Source of the DNA: Chrysophaeum taylorii | Taxonomy: Eukaryota; Sar; Pelagophyceae; Pelagomonadales; Pelagomonadaceae | Length of the DNA: 64,000 nt | Direction of reading: 5' to 3' | NCBI GenBank assembly: GCA_029834535.1 | Contig: JAQMWT010000671.1 | Coordinates: 62,001 to 126,000, forward strand | In this document: positions 10,568 through 23,200 of the stretch, in pieces | How positions within the stretch are numbered: the first letter of the stretch is position 1 | How the letters are laid out: every line of letters starts with the position of its first letter | Translations under genes and position numbers: made by a program | The notes under the pieces: generated by a model | Database searches by the model: none | Seen by the model: the letters and a program-made list of their open reading frames with translations, nothing else | Told to the model about the DNA's origin: nothing

Positions 10568-11700
10568 GCAGATACTTGATGCGCCCGAGAGGACAGCATT
10601 GTTGTACTTTCGATCCAGCCGCGTGTTTCCTTAAACGGATATATATTGAACCTAAGGGGGGCGATGGCAGCACATTGTGGGCGTCTTGCGCCCAGTGCGC
10701 GCACAAACCATCAGGTGTAGCCCCTCGTCGACCGCTGTCGGTCGTAGAGCCAGAGCCGTGAGTGACATCGCGCACTTTAATCCTCGTTTCTCCCGACCCA
10801 AATTTTATACGAAACCCCAACAATTTATTTGACTTGGAAAAGTTGTGACCGCCCGAGAAGCGATTAGAGCCGACCCGGATCGCAAGAGGTAATCTATTGT
10901 TGGCACTACGATTGTCCTCACCGCAGACCATAGGACCCCATACATCCTCATGAGCCACTAGTAAGGTGTCAAAATCAACGCTTGCCGGGTCTTTTTTTTT
11001 TCACCACTGTCGGTCGCAGTTGCGGAAAAAATCGCGTCAGTAGGTGTGTGATGAACAACAATGAAACCCGCACAAAAACGGACCAATGATAGTCGTCTCT
11101 AGGCGATGTCTAGGAACGAGTCTCGTTGTTCTTTTTGCTTACGCCGTCTGGGTTTGGTGGTGCGTTGCCCGCCGATTTGCGAGCGAGCTGATTGCAGGTG
11201 GCTCGTGGGAATCGAACAGCACTACATTCGACGAAATGACGCTCGCGACTAGAGTCATCTCGAGACCCACAGTTGGCGAATTGATACATCGCGTGCCATA
11301 CATCACAAAACTCGAGCTTGTATGCCACCTACTTTGAGTGCTGCTGCTCGGAACACGGCAGACACGTTCGTCAACGCGACAGTCGCTCTGGCATCGAGCG
11401 AGTCGCGGCCATTCGTCGGTTGTCGCGCGCGACCGTACCGCGCGACAAATAAGCATCTCGCGAGCGAAGGGCGCGCGCAAAGGGACTCGCGCTCTGGGAT
11501 TGGGGGACAGAACTTACGGCGACACGGACTATCTTCACCGCTGCCACTCGACGACCTCGAGCGAGCTCTCGAAATGCCAGAATTTTTTTCGCCGAGAGGA
11601 GTTGAGGTCGTCTGGCGCGCCGTTCTCGTGGGCTCGATGTTGTGCGCCTCGAGGCATTCGTTGCACGTGTCCTGAAGAATATGGCTGCCGATGCAGCCTT
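10568..11700. other. No recognisable gene
   Basis: Only short overlapping ORFs on both strands, none with a recognisable motif. The 5' end of the adjacent CA-like relic may extend into the right part of this stretch, on the minus strand to about 11300. Confidence 0.5.
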
Positions 11701-11905
11701 CTTTCGTGACGACGTGCGTCTCACCATCCTGCGGGGCGGTTACTGTCGAGTCCGACGCGTAAGTTCCACGTCGCGTATGGTAATGTGCTGGTATTCGACG
11801 GCGTGCTCGGAGAGAAGATGGAAGTGCAACTTGAGGGCGATATCGTCGCGACCCTCGTGGACCACCACGCCGGAGCCGCACCACAGGGCGACCTCACGGT
11901 TGTTG
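11700..11905 (-). pseudogene. Relic alpha-carbonic anhydrase fragment
   Basis: Read on the minus strand, ~11900-11780 gives VVHEGRDDIALKLHFHLLSE followed by HAVEYQ. This matches the central block of the CA genes in this window (GRDYVALQFHFHLLSEHTVD), including the two zinc-ligand His of the HFH motif and the Glu of SEH. A further minus-strand segment near 11740-11690 reads QDGETHVV, aligning with QDGEMHIV of the intact genes (third zinc His retained). The two blocks are in different frames with a stop (TAA at ~11747-11745) between them, where the intact genes have a short intron. Flanking CA sequence is not recognisable and a GTT run interrupts the left block. I read it as a third, divergent and probably dead CA locus; a very divergent live gene is less likely. 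Confidence 0.65.
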
Positions 11906-11927
11906 TTGTTGTTGTTGTTGTTGTTGT
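11898..11927. repeat. GTT trinucleotide run
   Basis: About ten GTT units lie between the CA relic and the truncated 5' end of the LINE. Confidence 0.85.
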
Positions 11928-11949
11928 TCCCGAGTTGATGGTCGGGTGC

Positions 11950-14900
11950 ATTCGCTCGAGTAGGCGATCTGGCCTTACCATCAGTAGTAATCAGAATAAT
12001 TCAGACGCCACTCGCAATGGTTTGTGTCTTTATCTACCTATCGGCCTATGCGGAACATGTGCCCTTGCTTGCAGTTGCCCTAGACACTTCGAAGGCCTAC
12101 AATAGTGCTCCTGTTTTGGTTAGGCAAGGAGACGGCGGCCTTACGTCGCGTTGGATTTCCCGACGTTTTAACCTACAACAGGATGTTGGTAATCGGGCAC
12201 AGGTGGTCACAGCGTACGGCACGTCAACATCCCTCTTGGGGGACGATGAGGGATCCTTCCCCCTTGCCCGCGGTACTGCCTAAGGTGCGTCCGAGTCACC
12301 TAGCATCTGGTTGGCATTTTGTTCTATACTGTCAGATATGCAAACGGGCCCTCCTCTTGTTCCCGAGGGCCATCTCGAAGTCACGGGGTCAGGATTGCGG
12401 CGCCCACCCGAGTTTGGTATTCCCACTCTTGCCACCCATGACCTCGCTCGCACCACGGCCGGCTTATGCTTTGTTGCTATGATGCTTTGTGGTATTCGAT
12501 TACGCGCCGCGGCTTAGAGCTACGGGTCAATGTTTACAACCTTCTCTTTGAGTTCTTCGCAATCCAATTCAACATCACGAAAACCAAAGCGCTGGGTCTC
12601 GAGTGGTTCAAGGGCCCCCTCGATCTCGCGGCACAGAAACGGCGGCCTTGGGTCTACGACGATACCGCCGTGTTATTTCGCCATGGACGCTTACAGCTCG
12701 GTGTTGATGACCCGGGTCACATTGGGCCTTTATCAGCCAAACAGGGTGAAATTTCTGTTATTCCCTTTGACCACGGTGTGCGGCGGTACTTGGGGATTCA
12801 GTGGTCTCCCGCTCGCGAGTATCTTGACGTTGCAGATTCAATTCGTCATATTGTCGACGATTTCGTGGCTAAGCTCCACGCCGTTCCGGTATCCCCGGAT
12901 AGCACACGCTGCCTTCTTGACCAAGTGCTCTGGAGCAAGCTTGCCTATCGCTTTCGTCTTGAACGTTTCGAACAGCGCTTTGTGGATTCACTTCAACGCG
13001 AAGTGGAGTCTCTGTTGTTGAAGCGAGCACGTTTGGGCGAACGAACTAATCGGTTAGTTTTACAAACACCCGCAAACCTCAGAGGTGCCGGCTTACCATC
13101 CTGGGTTGACAAAATTCATGCGGATCGTCTGGAGTGGATGGCGCGTTTGTTGTATCGGGGTGGCCTCGCGACACGGCTGATTGAGGCGCTCATTCGTCAG
13201 GCTCAAATGCGTTTTGGCGCCAGTTCCCCCGTCTTCGAATCCAGCCATGCTGCAAAATGCCAAACGGATCACCTCTATTGCCACGGACCGCACAGGTCGA
13301 CGGCACCATCGTATGGGCCACTGCAAATGACGTGCAACTTACTTTGGGTGGTCCGCTCCCTTGATCGCACTGTTGTTTTCAATCTTGCGCTCGCTGTTGG
13401 TTGGCCGGTCCCTGATATTATCAAGCTGCAGCGGGTGTGCCGCGAGAACGAGGTCTGGTGGTCCACATCCTTCCTCGCGGCGGACGGATATACCTTCCAT
13501 GACGCATGTATTCCTCCTTCAGCGGTGGACCGTGCTTGGTTCGTCTCGCGCTTGAAGAGATTACTCCATGTGGATGCTGCCGGCCTTATTGGGCCCGAAT
13601 TTCGGGCCAATCGCGCCATGGCAGGTATCATCCGTGGTGACGTTGCCTTGTGCATGTTTGACGGCCACCTGCGCTTAGGAGGTGCAAGACACGGATGGTG
13701 ACAACGCGCTTGACTGTGAATTGTAATTTCGGACATATCACCGCGAGCTGCAGCCAGGTACAGCTGACGGTAAACTCGCAGGGGGTTGGTACGAGGGTCG
13801 TAACCACGGCGTCACGGGCCGTGGCAGACACACCAGCATCATTTTTCGCGCTGGCGGTGACCAGTACCCTTTGACCCCGAAGGCTGAGCGACCGTTCGCG
13901 TGCTTCCCCATGATTTGTCACTTGACTGGGATCCTGCAGCATGGTTTGTCCCGAAAGCCACGGCCGTTGCGGTCGCTTGCGTCGATATGCGTCGCCCTCC
14001 TGTGAAACGCCGCCGCCCGCTGGTGAGTTTCATCGTGAACCTTTCTCCTTGCCGTAAGTCGTGCTGATATGCGTAACGAAAATACTTGTTTCCATAACTG
14101 CCGCCGCGCATCCAACCCTGCCTCCCACGTCCTCCACTCACCCCCTGACCTTGGTTCGGGCACGTACGCTGCGACTGTTGCCGCCCGGTTTCCTACGTGG
14201 GCACGCCTCGTTCTGCGCTTGATGGCTGTGGTCCTAGACCGCCCATCGATCATCTATACGTGGCCTGCGACGGATCCGTGTCCAAAGGTGGGGGCGGAGC
14301 TGCCGTAGTCATTTTCGATCCTGCGGCCCCCCGCCTCTACACTTTCGCTTTGCGGGTCGCTACCGGTCCTGGAACTCTATCTGCGCATCATGGGCATCTA
14401 TGCCGCGCAAGCTACAAATTGGTCCCTTCGTGATGTACTTCCTCGGTTACCCGTGAAAGCTGTCCTTGACAAAAAAGGCGCTGTGCTCGCACATTCTGGC
14501 CTCTCGCAGCGCATGCCAGTCGATATTTGGGATGAGATTGCGCACTTCACTCCACACTTAACAACACAGTTTGGTTCATTTGACCTCGAGTGGGTGCAAG
14601 GCCACCCGGAACGTCGCAAATCTTCTTCCCAGTTCACCTTTGTCGAGTCTCTCCAATATTTTGCTGATGGCCTTGCGGCGCGTGGCCGGTGTGGAGCGGG
14701 TACGGATGACCCTTCTTGCACGCATTTCTGCCAAGGCCGACGTTGGTTTGTCACCTCCCAGCGGCGCCGTCTGTTTGATGGGGTTTGCTCCACTTTGCGG
14801 ACGCAGCTTGGCATTGCGTGCCTTCGTGCTTATGAGCCTGCCGATGTCCATCCTCTCACTTTGCTCTTCCGGGCATCTTTTATCGGCCCGTGCAAATCAT

Positions 14901-15571
14901 TCATGACGCGTGCCGTGCAGGTTAAGTTCCTCATGGCGCAATTAGCCACCCGCCCCGGTTCTTCCGAGTCGCTTCACCATCCTCTGGCTACTTGCCCACA
15001 TCCCACTTTGAAGACGGCGAAACAGAGTAGTGTGACTACTCTTCTGTTCCTTCCGCTTGTAGCCGCCAGCTTGACACATTTACAGGACGGGTTGACTTCC
15101 CGCTTCCCACACTGCCCTTGTACTTGATCTACGACCACGACGTTCGTTTGCCCTACCCTTCGCATACGGCACCGACGCTGCTTATGACTTCGTAGTACGC
15201 GGTCGTTTGCCGGCGGCGCTTATCGACATCCTTGTTGCTTGTGAAGTCGATGCTGATGACGTGTGGTTACCTTATGTTCTCGCGACATTTGGCCGCCTCA
15301 CCCGGACCAAATTTTAGAGGCCTGTTTGGGATTTCTGGCATCATGCTGCAACCGACGTTTATTAGCGTCGTCTCCTCGTGTCTTTCTTCATCACCACGCC
15401 AGCCGCTACTCTCTCTTCTTCTTATCCCTGCGTCACTCGTTCATCCTGCCTTTGCCTCCGTTCTTGTTTCATCCTTGTTTCCCTCTGCGCGCATATCCTT
15501 TGCATTCTTGCTGCTTCCTTTTTTCCTTGCGCTCATCCATTCTGGCTCTTTGAGCCCGGGAGTTGAAAACC

Positions 15572-15653
<82 letters not shown>
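11950..15653 (+). mobile_element. Non-LTR retrotransposon (LINE), 5'-truncated and frameshifted, RT + RNase H
   Basis: Fragments of a LINE polyprotein appear in order. Near 12070 ALDTSKAYNS is reverse transcriptase motif A. Around 12230-12480 is the decayed palm, where CYDAL stands in place of the YADD box. 12540-13701 is the intact thumb/connection region (including KTKALGLEW and YLGIQWSP). 14250-14330 is the RNase H DxS start (YVACDGSVSKGGGGAAVVIF). 14580-14700 is the RNase H C-terminal WVQGHPE and YFADGLAA. These lie in at least three frames, so the copy is dead. No endonuclease or gag-like part is seen, as expected of 5' truncation. The 3' UTR (~15130-15560) is pyrimidine-rich, and the element ends in an AAT-repeat tail instead of poly(A). 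Confidence 0.85.
15572..15653 (+). repeat. (ATA)n LINE tail, about 27 units
   Basis: A pure AAT/ATA tract of about 82 bp directly follows the LINE 3' UTR. This is the usual place for a microsatellite-type LINE tail. Just downstream, 'cgtgaccaaatgac' occurs twice (15672-15708). Confidence 0.9.
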
Positions 15654-15654
<1 letters not shown>

Positions 15655-18182
15655 CGAAATCAAAAGAGGGTCGTGACCAAATGACACTTTTTTTCGTGAC
15701 CAAATGACTTTTTCCCCTAATAATAATTCGCCTTGTTCAAACGCGGGTGGATTTTTTAAAAAAGGAATTTGCGATGTGGAATTCGTGTTTTTGTGGCTTC
15801 GGCCATTTTCGCGGTCTCCTGAGACTAATAATAACGACAGCGAAAACTTCGTCTGTACATCCCGTCTTGAAACGCGGACCAGGGAGTCTCCGTGCAGAAT
15901 GCGCCGAACGATGTGTCCTTGGCAGTATGATGCGCGGCCATAAGGCGGCGGGTGAGGCGGGATGCGGCGATGTGTCGGCGGAGTGGCGCCCGGGTGCGGT
16001 CGCTATGTGGCGTCGTGGGCAATAAAATTCGGCGTAGTGTTCGGAACCAAAGATGCCGAGGATGTGTTTGTTTGCCACCGGCTTTCAGTCGGGCGCAGCG
16101 CTTCTCGTCGCAGAGGCATTTCGCAGAACGTACTGTCTGGACTCGGCTAGCACTGAGGCCGTGCGGCTCCGGTCGGCGCCGTGATTGCCAAAAATCGACT
16201 ATCGCGCCCAACAGGTCCAGGTTCAGGGGGAGCGCAGGGTATTTTGTCGCCAGCTGTTCCACCACACACGCGACGCGCGTTGCTCGAACGCGCACTGTCC
16301 CGGAAGAAAGATCGCCGAAAAGCTTATAGTCATATTACGAAGTGTCGACCTCCGGGACGCAGCGCGTCCAGCTATATCGAAAATCCGTCTACCGCGTGCC
16401 ACCAATTTCGGCAAAGCGCGAAGACACCCAGCTGTCTCGGAATACCATCACTCAAATGTTGCGGGCACGCCGGGAAGGTGAATTGCACGCGCGGGTTCGA
16501 CGCCTCGAGATGGTTCCGATGCGCTGCGCATGAAAAGAGCTTCTTATAAAACGCGAAACGAGAGCAAGTTCACGCCACCGTTTGTGGTGACCGCCAACTT
16601 GTTAGTATCCGCGACGGGAATGAAAGGCGCCCGCGAGATCGCGTCGGTGACAGCAACCCAAGAGGCCGAAATGCACGCCGACGATCGACCGACATCAATG
16701 CGATATGAAGAGAGTGCCATCGGTCCGGCAGACATCCATCGCTTCAGCCTATCAAACTACGCGACACTAGCGCTACCAATTTCGGAACTCTCATCACTCG
16801 CCACATAGATCCGGTTCAGCCACATGAACGCGTTGAGACCGACCTCTGCCAATATGTATGATCAAACTTCCTTAATAATCAACATTTTCCCCTACTTGTA
16901 GTAATTTGGTTTTCCACAAACATCGTCAAATCATCATCCTGCTTAAAAAGCAACGAAACATAAATCAGACTCGTTGATTCAAATTGACCGATCCCTCATT
17001 ATTATCATTGTGGTTGCGCAGGGGTAGAGAAAATAAAAAGCAAAGACCTGAGGGGACTGCGAAAAAGAAGCCAAATAAAAAGGGAGGGACGTGGACAAGA
17101 GGGCGAAGAAGAAGAAGATTTGTTTCGGCGCTTTGTTTGAATCCTTTTCCTCGGTAGATCTCGTGACCCTTCCTCTTGGTCCAAGATGTCGAGGGTCTAG
17201 CGGGACAGCAGCTAGCAGAACAGGGGAATGGGAGACGCGCGCAGCAACAACAACTACAAAACAACAAGCAACAACGACGACGACAAAAACGTGAACGCGA
17301 AAAAATAATCTCCCCAATACCGCCGCGCAGGCGTAAAGTAAAAATCCTAGACAGCGGCGCACGACTAAAGCATCACGAACCTGGCGCCCATGATTATTGG
17401 ACGAGGGTCCTAGATATAAGCCGACTGCGGAGCAAGGGACTGCTAAAGAGCCGACTAGTAAGGGAGGTGAATCCGGAAGCAGGCAAAGGCCCTGAATAGC
17501 TCGCAGGCTGCTGAGTGAGAAAAGAGAGTACGATGAAGGTCCGGAATAAAAGGTGACCGACCACCTACTACAGAACTCTACCGGGAGATGTTAAGCAGCC
17601 CGCAACGTCACACTGTCGCAGGATGGCCAAAATAATCTGAGCTTCTTGTCTTGAAGGGCATTGGACAAGCCACAACATCAACTAGGCGTTCCGCACCGTG
17701 TAGTCGGAGAGATTTGAGCCCCTCCGGGTGTACGGTAGAGGCCGCGTGCGGTCTTAGGTGTGACTAGACCATCCCGCATGTGACGTGCTACTACTACACA
17801 AGGCAGGGATTAAGCTCCGAGAAGTTTTCACACTGCTCTGACAACGAGGGACAAAGCTACTGTGCTATGTAAACAATAGACTCTGTACCGTACAGCACGC
17901 AAGGGCGGATAGCACGCAAGGGCGGATTTCCCCTAATAAATAGGTCGGATGGATGAACCAGACGATCTTGTTGTCATGGTGAATTGAAAGCAGGAAGGAA
18001 GGGCAAGGATGAGGGAAAGCCGTGATTATCTCGGAGAGAAGACCCTCATAAGAAAGTTGAAAAGGAGTGTGGTGTACAAGAAGTAGTACCAGAGAGAGTC
18101 GTGTGCGGTTTGGGTCAACTCTCTGAAGAAGTGAAGTCGAGCCAAAGACCATTATTATCTCAGAAGAAGAATGTGACTTTCC
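15654..18182. other. No recognisable gene; low-coding region
   Basis: About 2.5 kb without a credible coding frame. 15750-16550 has G+C-rich ORF-like stretches on both strands that overlap each other and carry no motif I recognise, so it is perhaps an old decayed gene. 16990-17360 (minus) is hydrophobic only because of simple GTT/GTC-rich sequence. 17480-18180 shows nothing. Confidence 0.5.
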
Positions 18183-20233
18183 TCAATTGGGAAAATGTAA
18201 CAATATACGCCCAACCATACTCTGCATCTTGCGGTACAGCGCACGAAAAACATGTTTGCACGTTTTGAAACACCTTACACAAAAAGGCCCAAGCCACCTG
18301 CGCATTGGCTTCCACGGCAAACAGCACAATACTGCTAAAATCGGCATGAACGCGGCGCCGACGAGTAGAACTTTGGCTGAGGAGCTCTTCCTCGAAAACC
18401 CAATTCGGGCGTTAAGCATGAGGCTAACGAAGTAGGATATTACGAGAGCCCAGTTGGTGACAGTAGAGACAATCTCGTCTCCCAGGTAGATGAACGGACG
18501 GAACCAGCTGCACAATGGAATGTACAAGATCGAGACGGTTAGAGCAAGCGCAATTTGGAGCCTCGAGCCGGGCCAGCACACGCTGATGATCGCCGTCAGA
18601 AACAGTCGCCTTACAAGCTCGAGACACTCCCACCAGTAGCAGTTCGCGCGATATCCTGACCACAAGAATTGGAAGGTCAACGCTCCGTGTGTCTGGGTCG
18701 ATGCTCCGTGCTGGGTACAAAACCGGCTCGCGCGAGACTCGGCGGCAAGCGCTTGGTGTACTTTGGATGCTTCGAGGCATTCGAGCTCTACATGCCAAAG
18801 TTCGTTCTGGAGGGCAGTGCGTTGGTCGAGGACGGTTTTTTCCCAATACTCTTTGCCCGCGTCTCGCAGGTCGTCTCTGTACTTGAACAACAAACCACAA
18901 AATGCAACAAACAACAAGCCTTGGAGTACGACAGAAAAGCAGGCGAAAGGGAAAATTTTGTTGGTATATTTCGCACTGTCACAGTTGATGTCGCGCGCGA
19001 CACGCAAGAATTTCTCCGTGTTTTCGTAGCCGCGGTCGTAGCCGTCGCAGACGAGCGACGAAACAGCCGAGAATGCGCACGTTGGAAAGGCAAGGTACGA
19101 AAAGAATATGGCCAGTTGGAACGCGAATCGACGGCTGTCGTGGTCGAAACTGTCGTCTAGGCCACTGTCTCCGCACAGACGGCGCCGCAGGTAAGGTAAA
19201 CCCAGCCCGAGGCACCATAAGAGGGCGATCGCCTCAAACGGGAACAGTCCGAAAACAACAAGGCGCAGAAAGAAATAGTTATGATTCGAGTTGCGAAAGA
19301 GACAGCGAATTGGCATCAATTTGTCCAAATTCAAGCCACAAAGACCCATGAACCTCGTAAGTACGGCGTAGATTGACGGCACCTCGAAATCGTCTCCAAA
19401 GACGTCCGGCATCGCCGCGAGCATCTATTAAGGAAAGAGAGAGGTTAAAGAAAGAGCGTCGTCCAATGCACACCTGATAGAGCGCCACAAGTTGCTTCAA
19501 CGTGACCAGCGCCGTGCCAGCGTGCCACCTTTGCCATCTCTTTCGCGAGTTATAGTGTTATTATTATACGGCGGCACGCGCCTATCCCAGGACCCCAAAT
19601 CGTATTTGACGGGAGCGTTGCCAGCGACTTGGGGGGCGTTCACCGCTGGGCTCTGGATACCCGCTTGAAATCCTTCAGGATTTCTCGAATAAAGTTTGGC
19701 ATCGTCAACGACTGCGAACGAAATTTAGGCACACTTTCGTCACGAAAGAAGAAGAAGAACCGCAATTATTGATGATCACAGCAAGGCACGCATAAACTCA
19801 CACCAGCGTACGATGTCGTGGCCATGGCGTGTAGCTATGGCGCAGCATACGCACAGCACCACGAGCCCTCCAATCGTGGCGAGCAAGACGCGAGTAGTGC
19901 GCCGTAGCGATTTGTCGCAACGGTTGCAGCGGAGTCGGCCATCGCTTCCGGCTCGTGGGTAGTAGCGCACATCGCAGGCCCCGCACACAATCCCGGTATA
20001 ACTGCGCCACGCGACTAAGGGAAGTGCCGAGAGGACGTTTGTCGCACCCTTTGGCGCACGACGCGTCGCCGGTTACGTTCCCGCCAGGGCACCCGCTCCC
20101 CTTTGACGGACACTTGTAGGTCTTCTCGGAGGTTGCGGTCGTGCGGAAGCGGCGCTTGTTCACGGGCACGAACTTGAGGGCAAGGCCCAGCTCGGAACAG
20201 TCCATTCCTGAAAAAAAAAAAGGGCGACGTCAT

Positions 20234-20265
<32 letters not shown>

Positions 20266-23200
20266 GACGGTTGAGAGGATCGATTACCTTGGTTGCACGC
20301 GTGACAGCTGCCTTTCCACCAATATTCGCCGACCTGTGGTACTGTCTGTATGAGGAGGAGGAGTTTGGTTTCTTGTTCTTCGACACGGCTTCGCTGACGT
20401 CACACGGAGCGCACCACGAGGTTGTCGTCGAGACGGGTTCTTGGACGGTCCCCGAACGACATTCGTCGAGATAGACGGAAAATCGCTCTTCAATGTCGTA
20501 GAGCGTAGCAAGTGGCGAGCTGACATCGACGGTCACGCGACTTCCAGGGGCCAAGGTGACGGTCGCATCCTCGAAGGTCGCGACGCCAGCGGCGAAGAGT
20601 TTGACGTTGTTTGATATCGTGGCGTTGGGCGGGTTGTGGACTTCGGCGATAGCGGTAGCTTCCTCGTTCACCGCCGTGGCCCGTTGGTCGAATGCGTCAA
20701 CTAGCTCGACCGCGAGTGTGCTGTTGTTGCCTATCGCATATCCGCTCCGCGCGCGGACTACGGTTTTGCCGTCCACGGCGCGCAGGCGGCGAGCGGGCGA
20801 GGCCATCTTCGGGCCGTAGAGCGCGGAGTTCTTGTCCAATCCGATGACGGTGCCCTTGAAGGAAGTGTCGTTGACGCCGTCGTCGATGAAGATCGCCCCG
20901 CCACCGCCTTGGTTGGCCGTGTTGTTTTCCACGACCGACGACGGCGCGGCGACGTCCGAAGCCCCGACGACGACGAGCAGCCGCGCTGACTCGTGGCCTC
21001 GCACAGCAGCACCCTCGTACGCGCGCATATTCGCGCCGTCGCGCGAGTGGAGAATCAGGCGGTAGGTGCCGTTCCACCAGCTCTCCGCGAGCGCGTCGTG
21101 TGCCCGCAGCGCGTACGCGCCTCGCGTCAAGCAGTAGTCGTACTGGACGAGAGCGCCGGCTCGCGGCGTGACTCTCGCGACTTCGCTTCCCGAGGAGACG
21201 TTGCGCAGCGACACGTAGCGCTCCTGCTGGATGTAGCACGCGCACCCCGCGCACGCGTCCGCAGCGGCCGCCAACTCTCGTAGGACTCGGACGAGCTCGG
21301 CATCGTTATAAACTGCCGCCTCGATTTCGTCTTCGAGAAAGGACTCGATGCCCAAACTCACGACCAAATCAACCAGGGACGCGACCGTCGTCGACGTGTT
21401 GGGGAAGCCAAAACCCGCTAAGGCTTGGTACGCCGCACAGCCTGCAGTAATCACGTCGCACGTCGAGTTGATGCCGTCGCCGAAAAAATCGAACGGCAAA
21501 CACTTGGCCGTCGTGAAGCGAAAATCGATTTCGATCGTCGCGTTGGCGCAACCGTCGCCAGACACGAACGAAACCGACGATTCCGCGGTGTCGAGCATCG
21601 CGAGCGCGCCGCCATTCTTGGCACGGTTTGCCACGAAAGCGACGCCTCGGAGATCGGCGTTCGACGAACGAAGCGCGAGCCCCCCGCCGGACCCCCCGAC
21701 GTCATTCTGGAAGAACGACACGTTCGAGAGCGTCGCGGTGACGTCGCCGCGCACGTCGGCGACGGCGAGCGCGCCACCCTCGTCGCCGGCCGCGTTGCCT
21801 CGGAACACGCAGTCGTCGATGGTCGCGCGCGAAACGCCCCTCAGTCTCGCGAAACCGCCCGATCCGCTCGCCTCGCATCCCCGCGCGACAGAGCCGGAAA
21901 TTTCGACGGCGCTCAAGGTAGCCGCGTCTACCGCGCCGCCGTCTGCCGCCGTGTCCATCTCGAACGTCGCGTTCGTGACGCCGAGAGTCGCGAGCTCGGC
22001 AACGTAAATAGCACCGCCGCCGCCGTCCTTCGCGGACGCGCTCGTCGCGAAGTTAGACTCATACGTGACGTCGTCGACTTGCGCGACCGTAGACTCCGAG
22101 AGCGCGACGGCGCCGCCGCGGTACGCGCTGTTGTGCTCCCATATCGGACTCCACGACAACGTGTTTTCGATCGGGACGGTAAAGGCGCGCCTCGCCTCGT
22201 GTTCGCCCTCCGCGAGACTCAAAAAGACGTTCGCGTCGTCGTCGTCGGGGTCGTTGAGTGCGGCAGTTGCGCCCCCCCACCCCAACGCAGTGTCAGAATA
22301 GCCTTCGAGAACGTACGCGGCGCCGACCTCGAGGCACGCGTGATAAACCGTCTCGCTGCCGACGTCCTCGTTGGTCAGCGCGAAAAGCATCGAGCGCCCG
22401 CGGACGTCGGGCTCGTTCTCGCGGAGCTCGCCCGTCGACACGAGCACCGAGATTTTTGTACTTTCTTCCGCCGTCAAGTCGAGCGCGAGCTGATAAAAAT
22501 GGCACGCCGAGCTCGCGTACAGAGCACTCGACGCGCCTCGGAGCGAGACGCCGCCGCCGTCGCCAACCGCCGAATTCCACGCCACGCGCACCCCCCCGCG
22601 AACCACCACGTTACTCTCCTGCGCGTGCACGCCACCGCCACGCCCGCCAGCGCTGGATTTCAGCAGCGACGTCGCGTCCAAGAGCCGCACGGTCGAACTC
22701 GTCGTCGCGAGGACCGCTCCGCCGTCAGACTCTGCCACGCACGCAACCAGCGAGGCCCAGTCCAGCAGCGTCAATGTCGACCCCCCTTGGACGTGTGCGG
22801 CCCCGCCGCGCCCAGCGCGGCACGTAGCGATACTCGCGCGCCCGCGGAGCACGACGCGAGACGACGACTGCGCGAACACCCCCCCTCCGGTCTCGCCGGC
22901 ACTCGAATCGGCGACGCGCGTCTCTCCAGACAGCTCGATCAGGGCCCCCGATATGCCGTAGACACCTAAAAGACAAAAGCTCGGAGGGAGGGAGGGAGGG
23001 AGGGAGGGAGGGACACACCTCCGCCGGAGAATGCGGCGCTGCAGTTCGCGATCACCGTGCGACCCCGAAGCAGCATCGTCGTCCCGTCCGAGTAGACCCC
23101 GCCCGCGTCGTTCTCGGCCCAGCAGTCGGTGACTCGAACGTCAGTCAAAGACAGCGTCGGGTTATATAATGCAAGGCCTTCACCGTGGATACCGCCGCCT

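Noticed and set aside
16979-17362. 127-codon hydrophobic minus-strand ORF
   Set aside because: Its hydrophobicity comes from GTT/GTC simple sequence; no conserved motif or context.
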